63,374 nucleotides of DNA from JALZAA01 sp035316025 (GCA_035316025.1 DATFXL010000110.1:1-63374); one strand, 5' to 3'. Counted from the first letter of the stretch, positions 43,135-52,002 are shown. Numbers and translations are program-made. Notes: generated by a model not told the origin, from the sequence alone.

Positions 43135-44477
43135 TGGCCGGGCTCGGGCCGCGCGTCGTCGTCGCCGGCACGCATTCGGGCGTCGGCAAGACCACGATCG
43201 CCACCGGGCTGATGGCGGCGCTGCGCCGGCGTGGGACGCGCGTGGCCGCGGCCAAGGTCGGCCCCGACTTCATCGATCCCGGCTACCACGCCCTCGCCAC
43301 CGGGCGCGCCGCCCGCAACCTCGACGCGTGGATCTGCGGCGAGCATCGGATCGCACCGCTTGCCGCCAAAGCAGCACATGGCGCAGACGTGCTCGTGGTC
43401 GAGGGCGTGATGGGCCTGTTCGACGGGGCGGCCGAGCCCGGCAACCCGGCGAGCACGGCGCATGTCGCCCGCCTCCTCGACGCCCCCGTGCTGCTGGTCG
43501 TCGACGCGTCGGCCATGAGCGGCTCGGTGGCCGCGCTCGCGCACGGCTTCGCCACGTTCGACCCGTCGGTGCGCGTCGCCGGGATCGTGCTGAACCGGGT
43601 GGGAAGCCCGGCGCACGAGGCGATGCTGCGCGACGCACTGGCGCCGCTCGAAGTCCCCGTCCTCGGCGCACTGGCGCGTGCCGACGAGCTCGCCTGGCGC
43701 GACCGCCACCTCGGGCTCGTGCCGGTGGTCGAGCAGCGCGAAGCGGTGCAGGCTGCAGTCGACCGCCTGGCCGTCGAAGTGGCGGCGTCGTGCGACCTCG
43801 ACACGATCGTGCGCGTCGCGGGCAGCGCGCCCCGCGTCGCAGCCGGCGACCCGCCTGCCGCACGCCCGACCGCAGCCGCCCGCGTCGCCGTCGCCGGCGG
43901 GCCCGCGTTCAGCTTCACGTATCCGGACAACCTCGAGCTGCTCGAGGAGGCGGGCGCCGAGCTCGTCCCGTTCGATCCCCGCTACGACGCGGCACTGCCA
44001 GACGACGTCGACGCCGTGTACGCCGGCGGCGGTTTCCCCGAGGTGTTCGTCGAAGAGCTCGCCTCCAACCGTCCCCTGCTCACCGACTTGCACGAGCGCG
44101 TCGAGGATGGGCTCGTGGCCTGGGCCGAGTGCGGCGGCCTGCTGTGGCTGAGCCGCTCGCTGGACGGCCACGCCCTGTGTGGCGCGCTGGCCGCCGACGG
44201 ACGCATGAGCGACCGGCTCACCCTCGGGTACCGGACAGCACGCGTCGATTGCGATACGCCCGTCACGCCCGCGGGTGCGCAGCTGCGCGGCCACGAGTTC
44301 CACTACTCGGTGCTCGACCCGCCCGGCGACGCGCTCGAGATGTCGGGCCGCAACGGGCCGACGCGTGCCGGCTACGCGTCGCCGCGCCTCCTCGCCAGCT
44401 ACCTGCATCTGCACCTGGCAGCCGACCCGCGGATGGCCGAGCGCTTCGTCACAACCGCCGCTTCGATGCGTTCCTGA
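43134..44477 (+). CDS. cobB: Cobyrinate/hydrogenobyrinate a,c-diamide synthase
   Basis: Amidates the a and c side chains using glutamine and ATP. A 447-residue protein with an N-terminal P-loop (AGTHSGVGKTTIATGLMAAL), AAKVGPDFIDPGYHALATGR, and a C-terminal glutaminase-like domain with the nucleophile Cys in WAECGGLLWL and GHEFHYS near the end. Also known as cbiA. It and cobO form a two-gene unit between the two riboswitch-controlled operons. Confidence 0.95.
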   Translation: MAGLGPRVVVAGTHSGVGKTTIATGLMAALRRRGTRVAAAKVGPDFIDPGYHALATGRAARNLDAWICGEHRIAPLAAKAAHGADVLVVEGVMGLFDGAAEPGNPASTAHVARLLDAPVLLVVDASAMSGSVAALAHGFATFDPSVRVAGIVLNRVGSPAHEAMLRDALAPLEVPVLGALARADELAWRDRHLGLVPVVEQREAVQAAVDRLAVEVAASCDLDTIVRVAGSAPRVAAGDPPAARPTAAARVAVAGGPAFSFTYPDNLELLEEAGAELVPFDPRYDAALPDDVDAVYAGGGFPEVFVEELASNRPLLTDLHERVEDGLVAWAECGGLLWLSRSLDGHALCGALAADGRMSDRLTLGYRTARVDCDTPVTPAGAQLRGHEFHYSVLDPPGDALEMSGRNGPTRAGYASPRLLASYLHLHLAADPRMAERFVTTAASMRS

Positions 44478-44532
44478 CCTTCCCATCGCGGAGCTGAGAA
44501 ACGCACCGGTCGCCCGGGCACCGCCCGCCGGT

Positions 44533-44538
44533 TATGCT
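44533..44538 (+). promoter_or_regulatory. -10 hexamer of the cobI operon
   Basis: TATGCT, predicting a transcript start near 44545 at the beginning of riboswitch 2. Confidence 0.5.
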
Positions 44539-44544
44539 CCGCGA

Positions 44545-44680
44545 GCCGCGGTGTACGGGAAGCCGGTGGGAGTCCGGTGCGGTCCCGCCACTGTGACCGG
44601 GGAGCGACCCCTCGATGCGCCACCGGTGAACCGGGAAGGCGAGGGCGAACGGGGATCCGGGAGCCAGGAGACCGGCTGCG
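44545..44680 (+). ncRNA. Cobalamin riboswitch 2
   Basis: GGGAAGCCGGTGGGAGTCCG, then GCGGTCCCGCCACTGTGACC (perfect B12 box GCCACTG at 44587-44593), a variable arm, and GGGAGCCAGGAGACCGGC. A textbook AdoCbl aptamer. It is followed by a small hairpin GGGAC/GTCCC (44686-44699) just before the ribosome site of cobI, the probable expression platform. Confidence 0.95.
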
Positions 44681-44685
44681 GCGAC

Positions 44686-44699
44686 GGGACAAGCGTCCC
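44686..44699 (+). promoter_or_regulatory. Expression-platform hairpin of riboswitch 2
   Basis: GGGAC (44686-44690) and GTCCC (44695-44699) close a four-base loop. The GGGGATGGG that follows is the likely ribosome site of cobI at 44711, pointing to translational control. Confidence 0.45.
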
Positions 44700-44710
44700 A
44701 CGGGGATGGG

Positions 44711-45415
44711 ATGGCACCGGCGTTGGTCGGGGTGGGAGTCGGCCCCGGCGATCCCGAGCACGTCACTCTCGAGGCGTTGCGCGCGCTACGCGAAGCGCAG
44801 CGCGTCTTCGCGCCGTCGCTGGCGATGGACGTCGTCGGGCGGGCCGAGTCGATCGTGCGCGAGGCGGCGCCGGACGTGCCGGTCGAGCGCCTCGTCGTCG
44901 AGATGCGCCGCGAGGGCGGACCCGGCGTGTACGCGGAGGCCGCCGGCCGGATCGCCGCCTGCCTCGACCACGGCGAGCGGGTCGCGTTCGCGACGCTCGG
45001 CGACCCGAACATCTACAGCACGTTCTCGTCTCTCGCGCGCGAGGTTCGCACCCGCTGTCCCGACGCTGCCATCGAGACGGTCGCGGGGATCATGGCGTTC
45101 CAGGCCCTCGCCGCCCGGGCCGGGTTCGTCGTGCTCGAAGGCACCGAGACGCTGGCCCTGGTTACCGCCCTCGACGGCCCCGACGACCTCGACGACGCGC
45201 TCGCCGATCCCACCCGTGCCGTCGCCGTCTACAAGGGCGGCCGCCATCTCCCCGCCATCGCCAAGCGTCTCGCCGACGCGGGCCGGCTCGAAGGCGCCGT
45301 CGCCGGCGAGCTCCTCGGGCTGCCGGGCGAGCGCGCCGGCCCGCTCGACGCGCTGGCCGGCGCGCCCGCGAGCTATCTCGCCACCGTGCTCGTTCCGCCG
45401 GGACGCCGGACGTGA
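44711..45415 (+). CDS. cobI: Precorrin-2 C20-methyltransferase
   Basis: SAM-dependent tetrapyrrole methylase of 234 aa. N-terminal GVGVGPGDPEHVTLEAL is the SAM-binding start of this family, followed by FATLGDPNIYSTFSSLA, TVAGIMAFQALAARAG and VYKGGRHLPAIAKRL. GDPNIYST is diagnostic for the CobI/CbiL branch. First gene behind riboswitch 2; GTGA overlap with cobM. Confidence 0.95.
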   Translation: MAPALVGVGVGPGDPEHVTLEALRALREAQRVFAPSLAMDVVGRAESIVREAAPDVPVERLVVEMRREGGPGVYAEAAGRIAACLDHGERVAFATLGDPNIYSTFSSLAREVRTRCPDAAIETVAGIMAFQALAARAGFVVLEGTETLALVTALDGPDDLDDALADPTRAVAVYKGGRHLPAIAKRLADAGRLEGAVAGELLGLPGERAGPLDALAGAPASYLATVLVPPGRRT

Positions 45416-46200
45416 TCTCGTTCGTCGGCGCCGGGCCGGGGGCTGCCGACTTGATCACGCTGCGCGGCCGCGACCGCCTGGCCTCCGCCGACGTCGTCGT
45501 GTGGGCGTCGTCGCTCGTCCCCGAGGCGATGCTCCACCACGCACGCCCCGGCGCGGAGGTGCACGACTCCGCCGCCATGACGCTCGAGGACGTGCTCGCC
45601 GTGTACGACGCGCATCCAGCTGCCCGCGTCGTGCGTCTCCACTCCGGCGACCCCGTCCTGTACGGCGCGATCCAGGAGCAGCTCGACTGGTGCGTCGCTC
45701 ACGAGCGCGATTTCGAGATCGTGCCTGGCGTGAGCTCGTTGGGCGCGGCGGCGGCCGCCGTCGGACGCGAGCTGACGGTCCCGACCGTGTCCCAGAGCGT
45801 CGTACTCACGCGGCTCGGCGGCCGCACGGCGGCGTCGATGCCCGCCCGCGAGTCGGTCGCCGCCTTCGCCGCCCACGGCACGACAATGGCCGTGTTCCTC
45901 TCCGCCGCCCGGCCCGCCGAGCTCCAGCAGGAGCTGCTCGCCGGCGGAAGCGACTACGCCGGCGACACCCCCGCCGCGATCGTCGTGCGCGCCTCCTGGC
46001 CCGACGAGCGCGTCGTCACCACCACGCTCCGCTGCCTGGCGGCCGAGCTGGGCGCGCTCGAAGCGACCCGCACCGTGCTCGTCCTGGTGGGACCGGCGCT
46101 ACGCGGCGCCGCGCCCCGGTCGCATCTGTACGCGCCGCAGTTCGCCCACAAGTTCCGGCGCCGGTCACCCGCCGGCTCGACCGTAGGGCGGCCGGCGTGA
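45412..46200 (+). CDS. cobM: Precorrin-4 (cobalt-precorrin-4) C11-methyltransferase
   Basis: A 262-residue tetrapyrrole methylase: FVGAGPGAADLITLRGRDRL, VVWASSLVPEAMLHHA, VVRLHSGDPVLYGAIQEQLD and IVPGVSSLGAAAAAVGRELT match CobM/CbiF. YAGDTPAAIVVRASWPDERV is also family-typical. GTG start inside a GTGA overlap with cobI and a second GTGA overlap with cbiD. Confidence 0.94.
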   Translation: MISFVGAGPGAADLITLRGRDRLASADVVVWASSLVPEAMLHHARPGAEVHDSAAMTLEDVLAVYDAHPAARVVRLHSGDPVLYGAIQEQLDWCVAHERDFEIVPGVSSLGAAAAAVGRELTVPTVSQSVVLTRLGGRTAASMPARESVAAFAAHGTTMAVFLSAARPAELQQELLAGGSDYAGDTPAAIVVRASWPDERVVTTTLRCLAAELGALEATRTVLVLVGPALRGAAPRSHLYAPQFAHKFRRRSPAGSTVGRPA

Positions 46201-47303
46201 GCGCGCGCGCCGCTACTCGCGAACCGGATCTCGCGCCTGACGTCGCCGCGCGTACGACGGGGCTGCGTGCCGGGTGGACGACGGGCACCTGCGCGACCGC
46301 GGCCGCGAAGGCCGCCGCCGTGGGACTCGTCACGGGCTCTGCGCCCGAAACCGTCGAGGTCGGCCTGCCCTCGGGGCGGCGGGTCCGCTTCCCGGTCGAG
46401 AGCGAGGCGCCGGCGCGATGTGTGGTCGTGAAGGACGCCGGTGACGACCCGGACTGCACCGACGGCGCCCGCGTTACTGCCGCGGTGGAGTGGCCGGCGC
46501 CGGGCGAGTGGGCGACCCGCCTCCGAGCGGGGCCGGGCGTCGGCACGATCACGAAGCCCGGCCTGGGGTTGCCCGTCGGCGCGCCCGCGATCAACCCCGT
46601 CCCGGAGCGCATGATCCGCGCCGCGCTGAGCGAGGTGACCGACCGGCCGGTCGACGTGACGATCTCGGTACCCGGCGGCGAAGCGATGGCGGCGAAGACC
46701 ACCAACGCGCGCCTGGGGATCCTCGGGGGCATCTCCATCCTCGGGACCACCGGGATCGTGCGCCCCTTCTCGACCGCCGCTTACCGCGCGTCCGTCGTCC
46801 AGCAGATCGACGTCGCCGCCGCCCAGGGCGAACGCACGGTCCTGCTCGCCACCGGGAGCCGGTCGGAGCACGCCGCCACCGGTCTCCACCCGGAGCTCGA
46901 CGACGTGTGCTGCGTCGAGGTCGGAGATTTCACCGGCATCGCGCTGCGGCGCGCTGCCGCCGTCGGCGTCGAGCACGTCGTGTTCGTCGGCATGGCGGGC
47001 AAGATCGCCAAGCTCGCCGCCGGCGTGATGATGACCCACTTCCACCGGTCCAAGGTCGACGGCTACGTGCTCGCAGCGGCCGCCCGCGCCGTGGGTGCAC
47101 CCACGGAAGTCGTCGACGCCGCGACCGAGACGGGGACGGCGCGCCACTTCTTCGAGGTGTGCCTCGCGCACCACGCCCTCGAGCCGCTCCAGCTCTTGTG
47201 CGCACACGCGGCCGACGCGTGCCGGCGGCACGTCGACGGCTCGCTCGACATTGCGGTCGTCATGGTCGACTTCGAAGGCGCCGAGGTGATCGCCCGTGCC
47301 TGA
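46197..47303 (+). CDS. cbiD: Cobalt-precorrin-5B C1-methyltransferase
   Basis: A 368-residue protein. LRAGWTTGTCATAAAKAAA is the hallmark of CbiD, with VKDAGDDPDCTDGARVTA and GITGIVRP-type segments (LGTTGIVRPFSTAAY) confirming it. CbiD methylates C1 with loss of the two-carbon fragment in the anaerobic pathway and replaces CobF of aerobic organisms. It overlaps cbiET by 8 nt. Confidence 0.95.
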   Translation: MSARAATREPDLAPDVAARTTGLRAGWTTGTCATAAAKAAAVGLVTGSAPETVEVGLPSGRRVRFPVESEAPARCVVVKDAGDDPDCTDGARVTAAVEWPAPGEWATRLRAGPGVGTITKPGLGLPVGAPAINPVPERMIRAALSEVTDRPVDVTISVPGGEAMAAKTTNARLGILGGISILGTTGIVRPFSTAAYRASVVQQIDVAAAQGERTVLLATGSRSEHAATGLHPELDDVCCVEVGDFTGIALRRAAAVGVEHVVFVGMAGKIAKLAAGVMMTHFHRSKVDGYVLAAAARAVGAPTEVVDAATETGTARHFFEVCLAHHALEPLQLLCAHAADACRRHVDGSLDIAVVMVDFEGAEVIARA

Positions 47304-48477
47304 GCGAATCGCCGTCGTCGGCGTCAGCGGAGGCGAGCCGGTGGGCAAGGAGGCGCGTGCCGCGATCGAGGCCGCCACCGTCGTCGCCGGCGCGCCCCGC
47401 CACCTCCGCACCCTGGCGCCGATCGGCGCGCGATTACTGCCGATCGACGGGCCACTCGTCGACGTCCTCGACGAGATCGAACACGAGCGGGGCGGCGTCT
47501 GCGTCCTTGCCTCGGGCGATCCCGGGTTCTTCGGGATCGTGCGCGTGCTCGCCGAACGCGCCGGCCCCGACCGGCTCGACGTCCATCCCGCGCCGTCGTC
47601 GGTGTCACTGGCGTTCGCCCGCCTCGGCATCCCGTGGGACGACGCCGCCGTGATCTCGGCCCACGGCCGAGCCCTCTCCGACGCTGCCCGCCACGCAATC
47701 CGTCATGGCAAGGTCGCCGTGCTCACCGCGCCCGCTGCGCCGCCCGAGGCGCTCGGCCGCGAGCTCCTCGCCCTCGGCGCGCCGCACCGCCGCGCCGCGG
47801 TGTGCACGCACCTCGGCGAGGCCGACGAGCGTGTCGACATCACGACCCTCCGCGAGCTGGCCGCCGGTACCTTCGACGCGCGGTCGGTCGTTGTGCTCCT
47901 CGACGGCGACGGCGAGGCGATCGCGACGGCGCCGACGCTCGAATGGGGCCGGCCCGAGGGTCGCTTCGCGGCGCGGGAGGGTCTCGTTACGAAGGCCGAG
48001 GTGCGCGCGGTCGTGCTCGGCAAGCTCGCGCTGCCCGATGCCGGCGTCGTCTGGGACGTCGGCGCCGGCAGCGGCAGCGTTGCGATCGAGATCGCCGCAC
48101 TCGCGCCCCGCTTGCGTGTCTTCGCCGTGGAGCAGCACGCCCCCGACGCAGCACGCGTTGCCGCCAACGCACGCGCGCACGGCGTCGCGATCGACCTGGT
48201 GCACGGGACCGCGCCCGACACGCTGGATGCCTTGCCCGACCCCGACCGGATCTTTCTCGGCGGAGGAGGCTTGGCCGTGCTGGACGCCGCCCTCGCCCGC
48301 CTCCGGCCCCGCGGTCGCATCGCTGCCACGTTCGCTGCCTTTGATCGTGCAGCCGCCGCCTACCAACGCCTCGGCAACCTCGCCGAGATCTCCGTCGCGC
48401 GCGGCAAGCCCCTCGCCGGCGGGGTCCGCCTCGAAGCCGAGAACCCAGTGTTCGTCCTGTGGGGGCCGGAGCCGTGA
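47296..48477 (+). CDS. cobL: Precorrin-6Y methyltransferase/decarboxylase, CbiE-CbiT fusion (CobL)
   Basis: A 393-residue fusion. The N-terminal half (about 1-195) is a tetrapyrrole methylase (CbiE; LASGDPGFFGIVRVLAE, VHPAPSSVSLAFARLGIPW) acting at C5. The C-terminal half (about 210-393) is a Rossmann methyltransferase (CbiT; VVWDVGAGSGSVAIEIAAL) that methylates C15 and decarboxylates C12. GTG 47296 overlaps cbiD by 8 nt and the stop overlaps the next GTG (GTGA). Confidence 0.94.
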   Translation: MPERIAVVGVSGGEPVGKEARAAIEAATVVAGAPRHLRTLAPIGARLLPIDGPLVDVLDEIEHERGGVCVLASGDPGFFGIVRVLAERAGPDRLDVHPAPSSVSLAFARLGIPWDDAAVISAHGRALSDAARHAIRHGKVAVLTAPAAPPEALGRELLALGAPHRRAAVCTHLGEADERVDITTLRELAAGTFDARSVVVLLDGDGEAIATAPTLEWGRPEGRFAAREGLVTKAEVRAVVLGKLALPDAGVVWDVGAGSGSVAIEIAALAPRLRVFAVEQHAPDAARVAANARAHGVAIDLVHGTAPDTLDALPDPDRIFLGGGGLAVLDAALARLRPRGRIAATFAAFDRAAAAYQRLGNLAEISVARGKPLAGGVRLEAENPVFVLWGPEP

Positions 48478-50135
48478 GCGGGCGAGTCGTGAGCGTGTCG
48501 ATCACCGAGGCCGGCCGAGCGCGCGCCCGTGGGCTCCCGTTCGAGCACGTCCACGGCGCAGCTGCCGTCGCGGTGCGCGAACGTTGGCGCGCCGTCGACG
48601 GGTTCGTCCTGTTCCTCGCCACCGGTGCTGCCGTCCGGATCGTGGCGCCGCTGCTCGCGGGCAAGGGCCGCGACCCCGCCGTGGTGTGCGTCGACGAAGG
48701 CGGCCGGTACGCAGTGGCGCTCGTTGGTGGCCACGCCGGCGGCGCCAACCTGCTCGCGCAGCAGGTCGGCGGCCTGCTCGACGCCGAGCCCGTCCTCACA
48801 ACCGGCACGGACAGCACAGGATCCATCGCGCTCGACAGCCTCCCCGGCTTCGTCGCGTGCGGCGACATCGCCACGGTGACGACCGCCATGCTCGACGGAC
48901 GCGCACCGCGCGTCGTCAACGAGCAGGATTGGCCGCTGCCGCCGGACCTGACCGCGGGAGCCGCCGACGCGTCCGAGTGCATCGTGATCACGGATTGCAG
49001 TCACGCACCCCGCCCCGGCGTCGTGGTGCTACACCCGCCATCGCTCGTCGCCGGCGTCGGCGCGTCGACCGGTGCACCGCCGGAGGATCTGGCGGGTCTG
49101 CTCGACGGCGAGCTCCACCACGCCGGGCTCGCGCGGGCGTCCGTGGCGGAGGTCGCGACGCTCGACCGGAAGACGACGGACCCCGCCGTGCGAGCGCTCG
49201 GCCGTCCGGTGCGGGGGTTCGCCGCCGAGGCCCTGCGCGCCGTCGCCGTGCCGACTCCGAGCGCGGTCGTCGCCGAGGCCGTCGGCACGCCCAGCGTCGC
49301 CGAGGCGGCCGCCTTGCTCGCCGCCGGCGCCGACGCCGAGCTCGTCGTGCCGAAGCGAGCGAACGCGGTGGCCACGGTTGCGATCGCGCGCCGAGCGCGC
49401 CCACCCGGCCGGCTGCGGATCGTCGGCCTCGGGCCCGGCGCGCCCGCCCTGCGCACGGCGGCCGCCGTGGCCGCGGTGCGCCACGCCCAGGTTGTCATCG
49501 GATACGGCCCTTACGTCGACGCCTGCGCCGATCTGCTGCAACCGCACCACGAGGTTTTGCGCAGCCCGATCGGCGAGGAGGTCCTTCGGGCCAAGCAGGC
49601 GCTCGCCGAAGCGGGCGGCGGGCGAGAGGTCGCACTCGTGTGCTCCGGTGATCCGGGTGTGTACGCGATGGCCGCGGTCGCACTCGGGCTCGCCGCAGAC
49701 GCGCCGGACGTCGAGATCGAGATCGTGCCCGGCGTGACGGCGGCGCTGGCGTCCGCGGCCGCCGCCGGCGCGCCGCTCGGACACGACTTCGCGACGATCA
49801 GCCTCTCCGACCTCCTGACGCCCTGGGACGCCATCGAACGCCGCCTGCGCGCCGCCGCCGTCGCCGACTTCGCGATCGCCCTTTACAACCCGCGCTCGGA
49901 GCGACGCACGTGGCAGCTCGACGCCGCCTGTCGCATCCTCCTGGAGCACCGGCCGCCGGCGACGCCCGTCGCGGTCGTGACCGACGCGTCCCGCGCCGAC
50001 GAGCAGATCCACGTCACGACGCTCACTGACATGGATCCGGCCTCCGCCGGCATGACGAGCTGCGTCCTGATCGGAACCTCCTCGACGCGCGTCGTCGGCG
50101 GACGCATGGTCACGCCGCGGGGGTACCGGCCGTGA
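48474..50135 (+). CDS. cbiG-cobJ: CbiG-CobJ fusion: ring contraction and C17 methylation
   Basis: A 553-residue fusion. Residues 1 to about 310 are CbiG-like (FLATGAAVRIVAPLLAGK, DEGGRYAVALVGGHAGGANL, GVGASTGAPPEDLAGLL), the cobalt-precorrin-5A lactone hydrolase. Residues about 312-553 are the C17-methyltransferase CobJ/CbiH (IVGLGPGAPALRT, VIGYGPYVDACADLL, CSGDPGVYAMAAVAL, VTAALASAAAAGAPLGHDF). Together they cover methylation-driven ring contraction and opening of the lactone, an oxygen-independent logic that needs no CobG. GTGA overlaps on both sides. Confidence 0.93.
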   Translation: MSGRVVSVSITEAGRARARGLPFEHVHGAAAVAVRERWRAVDGFVLFLATGAAVRIVAPLLAGKGRDPAVVCVDEGGRYAVALVGGHAGGANLLAQQVGGLLDAEPVLTTGTDSTGSIALDSLPGFVACGDIATVTTAMLDGRAPRVVNEQDWPLPPDLTAGAADASECIVITDCSHAPRPGVVVLHPPSLVAGVGASTGAPPEDLAGLLDGELHHAGLARASVAEVATLDRKTTDPAVRALGRPVRGFAAEALRAVAVPTPSAVVAEAVGTPSVAEAAALLAAGADAELVVPKRANAVATVAIARRARPPGRLRIVGLGPGAPALRTAAAVAAVRHAQVVIGYGPYVDACADLLQPHHEVLRSPIGEEVLRAKQALAEAGGGREVALVCSGDPGVYAMAAVALGLAADAPDVEIEIVPGVTAALASAAAAGAPLGHDFATISLSDLLTPWDAIERRLRAAAVADFAIALYNPRSERRTWQLDAACRILLEHRPPATPVAVVTDASRADEQIHVTTLTDMDPASAGMTSCVLIGTSSTRVVGGRMVTPRGYRP

Positions 50136-50308
50136 CGGTCACCGTGACCGCCGCCTGCACGGCCTGCGGTGCGTGCATCGTCACCTGCCCCGAACGGGCC
50201 CTGCTCGTCGCGCCCCACCGACCACAGGTCGTCGACGAACGGTGCACCACCTGCCTGGCGTGCGTCGAGGTCTGCCCGCGCGACGCCGTCGAGGAGGTCC
50301 GCGCATGA
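50132..50308 (+). CDS. Small 2[4Fe-4S] ferredoxin inside the cobalamin operon
   Basis: A 58-residue protein. Two complete CxxCxxCxxxC motifs are present: Cys9, Cys12, Cys15, Cys19-Pro and Cys38, Cys41, Cys44, Cys48-Pro. It therefore binds two 4Fe-4S clusters and carries electrons. Start GTG 50132 overlaps the CbiG-CobJ stop (GTGA) and its stop overlaps the cobH ATG (ATGA), so it is made in step with both enzymes. A role in a corrin redox step, such as the reductase step with no identified gene here, is inference. Confidence 0.9.
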   Translation: MTVTVTAACTACGACIVTCPERALLVAPHRPQVVDERCTTCLACVEVCPRDAVEEVRA

Positions 50309-50901
50309 TCCACCCGATCGAGGCCGAGAGCTACCGCATCCTGGAGGGGCGCGTCGACCTCTCGCACCTCGGTCCGGCGTCGCGCGCCGTCGTCGAGCGC
50401 GTGATCCATGCCAGCGCCGACCCCGAATACGCAACGTCGATGCACCTCGACGACGCGGCCGTCGACCGGGGTGTGCACGCCATCCGCTCCGCGTCTCCCG
50501 TGCTGTGCGACGTCGAGATGGTCCGGCACGGCATCCACGGGCTCCACGCCGAGTGCTGCCTGCCCGCGTCCGGCGACGATGCCCAGACCACGCGTAGCGC
50601 CCTCGGCATGCGGGCGGCGGCCGCGTGCCATCCGGAGGGCGCCGTGGTCGTCGTCGGCTGCGCGCCAACCGCCCTCGAAGAGGTCGTCGACCTCGCCGAG
50701 CGGGGTGCGTTCGCGCCCGCGCTCGTCGTCGGTCTGCCGGTCGGGTTCGTCGGCGCCGCCGAATCGAAGGCGCGGTTGCGCGCCAGCGGGTTGACCGCGA
50801 TCTCCAATGTCGGCGAGAAGGGCGGGAGCGCGGTCGCAGCCGCGACGGTCAACGCGTTCGTCCGCCTCGCCGGCCACGTACCCGAAGGGAACGCACCATG
50901 A
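50305..50901 (+). CDS. cobH: Precorrin-8X (cobalt-precorrin-8) methylmutase
   Basis: Moves the C11 methyl group to C12. The 198-residue protein has IEAESYRILEGRVDLSHLGP, VIHASADPEYATSMHLDDAA (containing the conserved active His), CDVEMVRHGIHG and VGLPVGFVGAAESKARL. ATG 50305 lies in an ATGA overlap with the ferredoxin and the stop overlaps cbiX in the same way. Also called cbiC. Confidence 0.95.
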   Translation: MIHPIEAESYRILEGRVDLSHLGPASRAVVERVIHASADPEYATSMHLDDAAVDRGVHAIRSASPVLCDVEMVRHGIHGLHAECCLPASGDDAQTTRSALGMRAAAACHPEGAVVVVGCAPTALEEVVDLAERGAFAPALVVGLPVGFVGAAESKARLRASGLTAISNVGEKGGSAVAAATVNAFVRLAGHVPEGNAP

Positions 50902-51824
50902 GCTCAGGTCCGGCTCTGCTCCTCATCGGCCACGGCAGCCGCTCCGTCGCCGGCGTCGAGGAGTACTGGCAGTTCGCGGACGTGCTGCGAGGTGCGGCGA
51001 AGGGTCTCGAGATCGGGTGCGGGTTCATCGAGCTGGCCGAGCCCGACCTGGACACTGCCATCGATGCGCTCGTCGGTCGGGGCGTGACGTCGATCGGCGC
51101 CGTCCCGCTCGTCCTGCTCGGAGCCGGGCACATGAAGAACGACGGGCCCGCCGCGCTCGAACGCGGGCGCCGCCGCCATCAGAGCGTGAGGTTCGAGTAC
51201 GGGCGCGCGCTCGGCATCCATCCACTGGTGCTCGCGCTCGCGGAGGAGCGCATCCGCGCCGCCGTTGGTGCCGGCGATCCCGGCAGGCTCGCGGTCGTGC
51301 TCGTCGGCCGTGGTTCCAGCGACCCCGACGCCAACGCCGACCTGTACAAGGTCGGGCGGCTGCTCCAGGACTCGCGCGGCCTGGGGTTCGTCGAGCCGGC
51401 GTTCGTTTCCCTCGCGCCGCCGTCAGTGCCCCAGGCGCTCGAACGCTGCCGCCGCCTCGGCGCGACCACCATTGCGGTCGTCCCGTACTTCCTCTTCACC
51501 GGGATCCTGGTGGACCGCATCCACGCCCAGGCCGACGTGTGGGCAGCCGAGCACCCGGGAATGGCCGTACGTCACGGCGCCCACCTCGGCCCGGACCCGC
51601 GCCTCGCGGAGCTGGTTCTCCAGCGCCATCGAGAGGCGATCGAGGGGGAGGCCCGCATGAACTGCGACTGCTGTGTCTACCGGATCGCGATCCCCGGGTA
51701 CGAGGGGCAAGTCGGGCAGCCGACGCCACTGCACGCCCACTCCCACAGCCACGGTCACGACCATTCCCACCACAGTGGGATACCCGTCCCCGAGCCCATG
51801 GGAGGAGGTGAGCACCTTGGGTGA
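50898..51824 (+). CDS. cbiX: Sirohydrochlorin cobaltochelatase, CbiX long form with Cys/His-rich tail
   Basis: A 308-residue duplicated chelatase. The N-terminal half has the two catalytic histidines: His12 in LLIGHGSR and His78 in GAGHMKND. In the C-terminal half the first becomes VLVGRGSSDP, so that half looks non-catalytic. After about residue 250 a tail follows with NCDCCVYRIA and HAHSHSHGHDHSHH, likely metal-binding. It inserts cobalt early, before most methylations. Overlaps cobH (ATGA) and cbtB. Confidence 0.92.
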   Translation: MSSGPALLLIGHGSRSVAGVEEYWQFADVLRGAAKGLEIGCGFIELAEPDLDTAIDALVGRGVTSIGAVPLVLLGAGHMKNDGPAALERGRRRHQSVRFEYGRALGIHPLVLALAEERIRAAVGAGDPGRLAVVLVGRGSSDPDANADLYKVGRLLQDSRGLGFVEPAFVSLAPPSVPQALERCRRLGATTIAVVPYFLFTGILVDRIHAQADVWAAEHPGMAVRHGAHLGPDPRLAELVLQRHREAIEGEARMNCDCCVYRIAIPGYEGQVGQPTPLHAHSHSHGHDHSHHSGIPVPEPMGGGEHLG

Positions 51825-52002
51825 GACGTTCGAGCTCGAAAGGGTCAAGGTCCCCGGCTGGACCTGGCTGCTCGTCGCGTTGTTGATCTTCGCCGTGTAC
51901 CTGATCACGTCGGAGAACGGCGCCGCGCTCGGGAGCCTGGCGCACCGGCTGCACGAGTTCTTCCACGACTCGCGGCACTTCCTCGGCGTGCCCTGTCACT
52001 GA
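51817..52002 (+). CDS. cbtB: Cobalt transporter subunit CbtB
   Basis: A 61-residue membrane protein with one hydrophobic helix (TWLLVALLIFAVYLIT) and a His-rich end, AHRLHEFFHDSRHFLGVPCH, diagnostic of CbtB. TTG 51817 is preferred because the strong GGAGGAGG at 51801-51808 lies 8 nt upstream; GTG 51808 overlaps that site. Overlaps the cbiX stop by 8 nt. Works with CbtA in cobalt uptake. Confidence 0.88.
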   Translation: MGETFELERVKVPGWTWLLVALLIFAVYLITSENGAALGSLAHRLHEFFHDSRHFLGVPCH

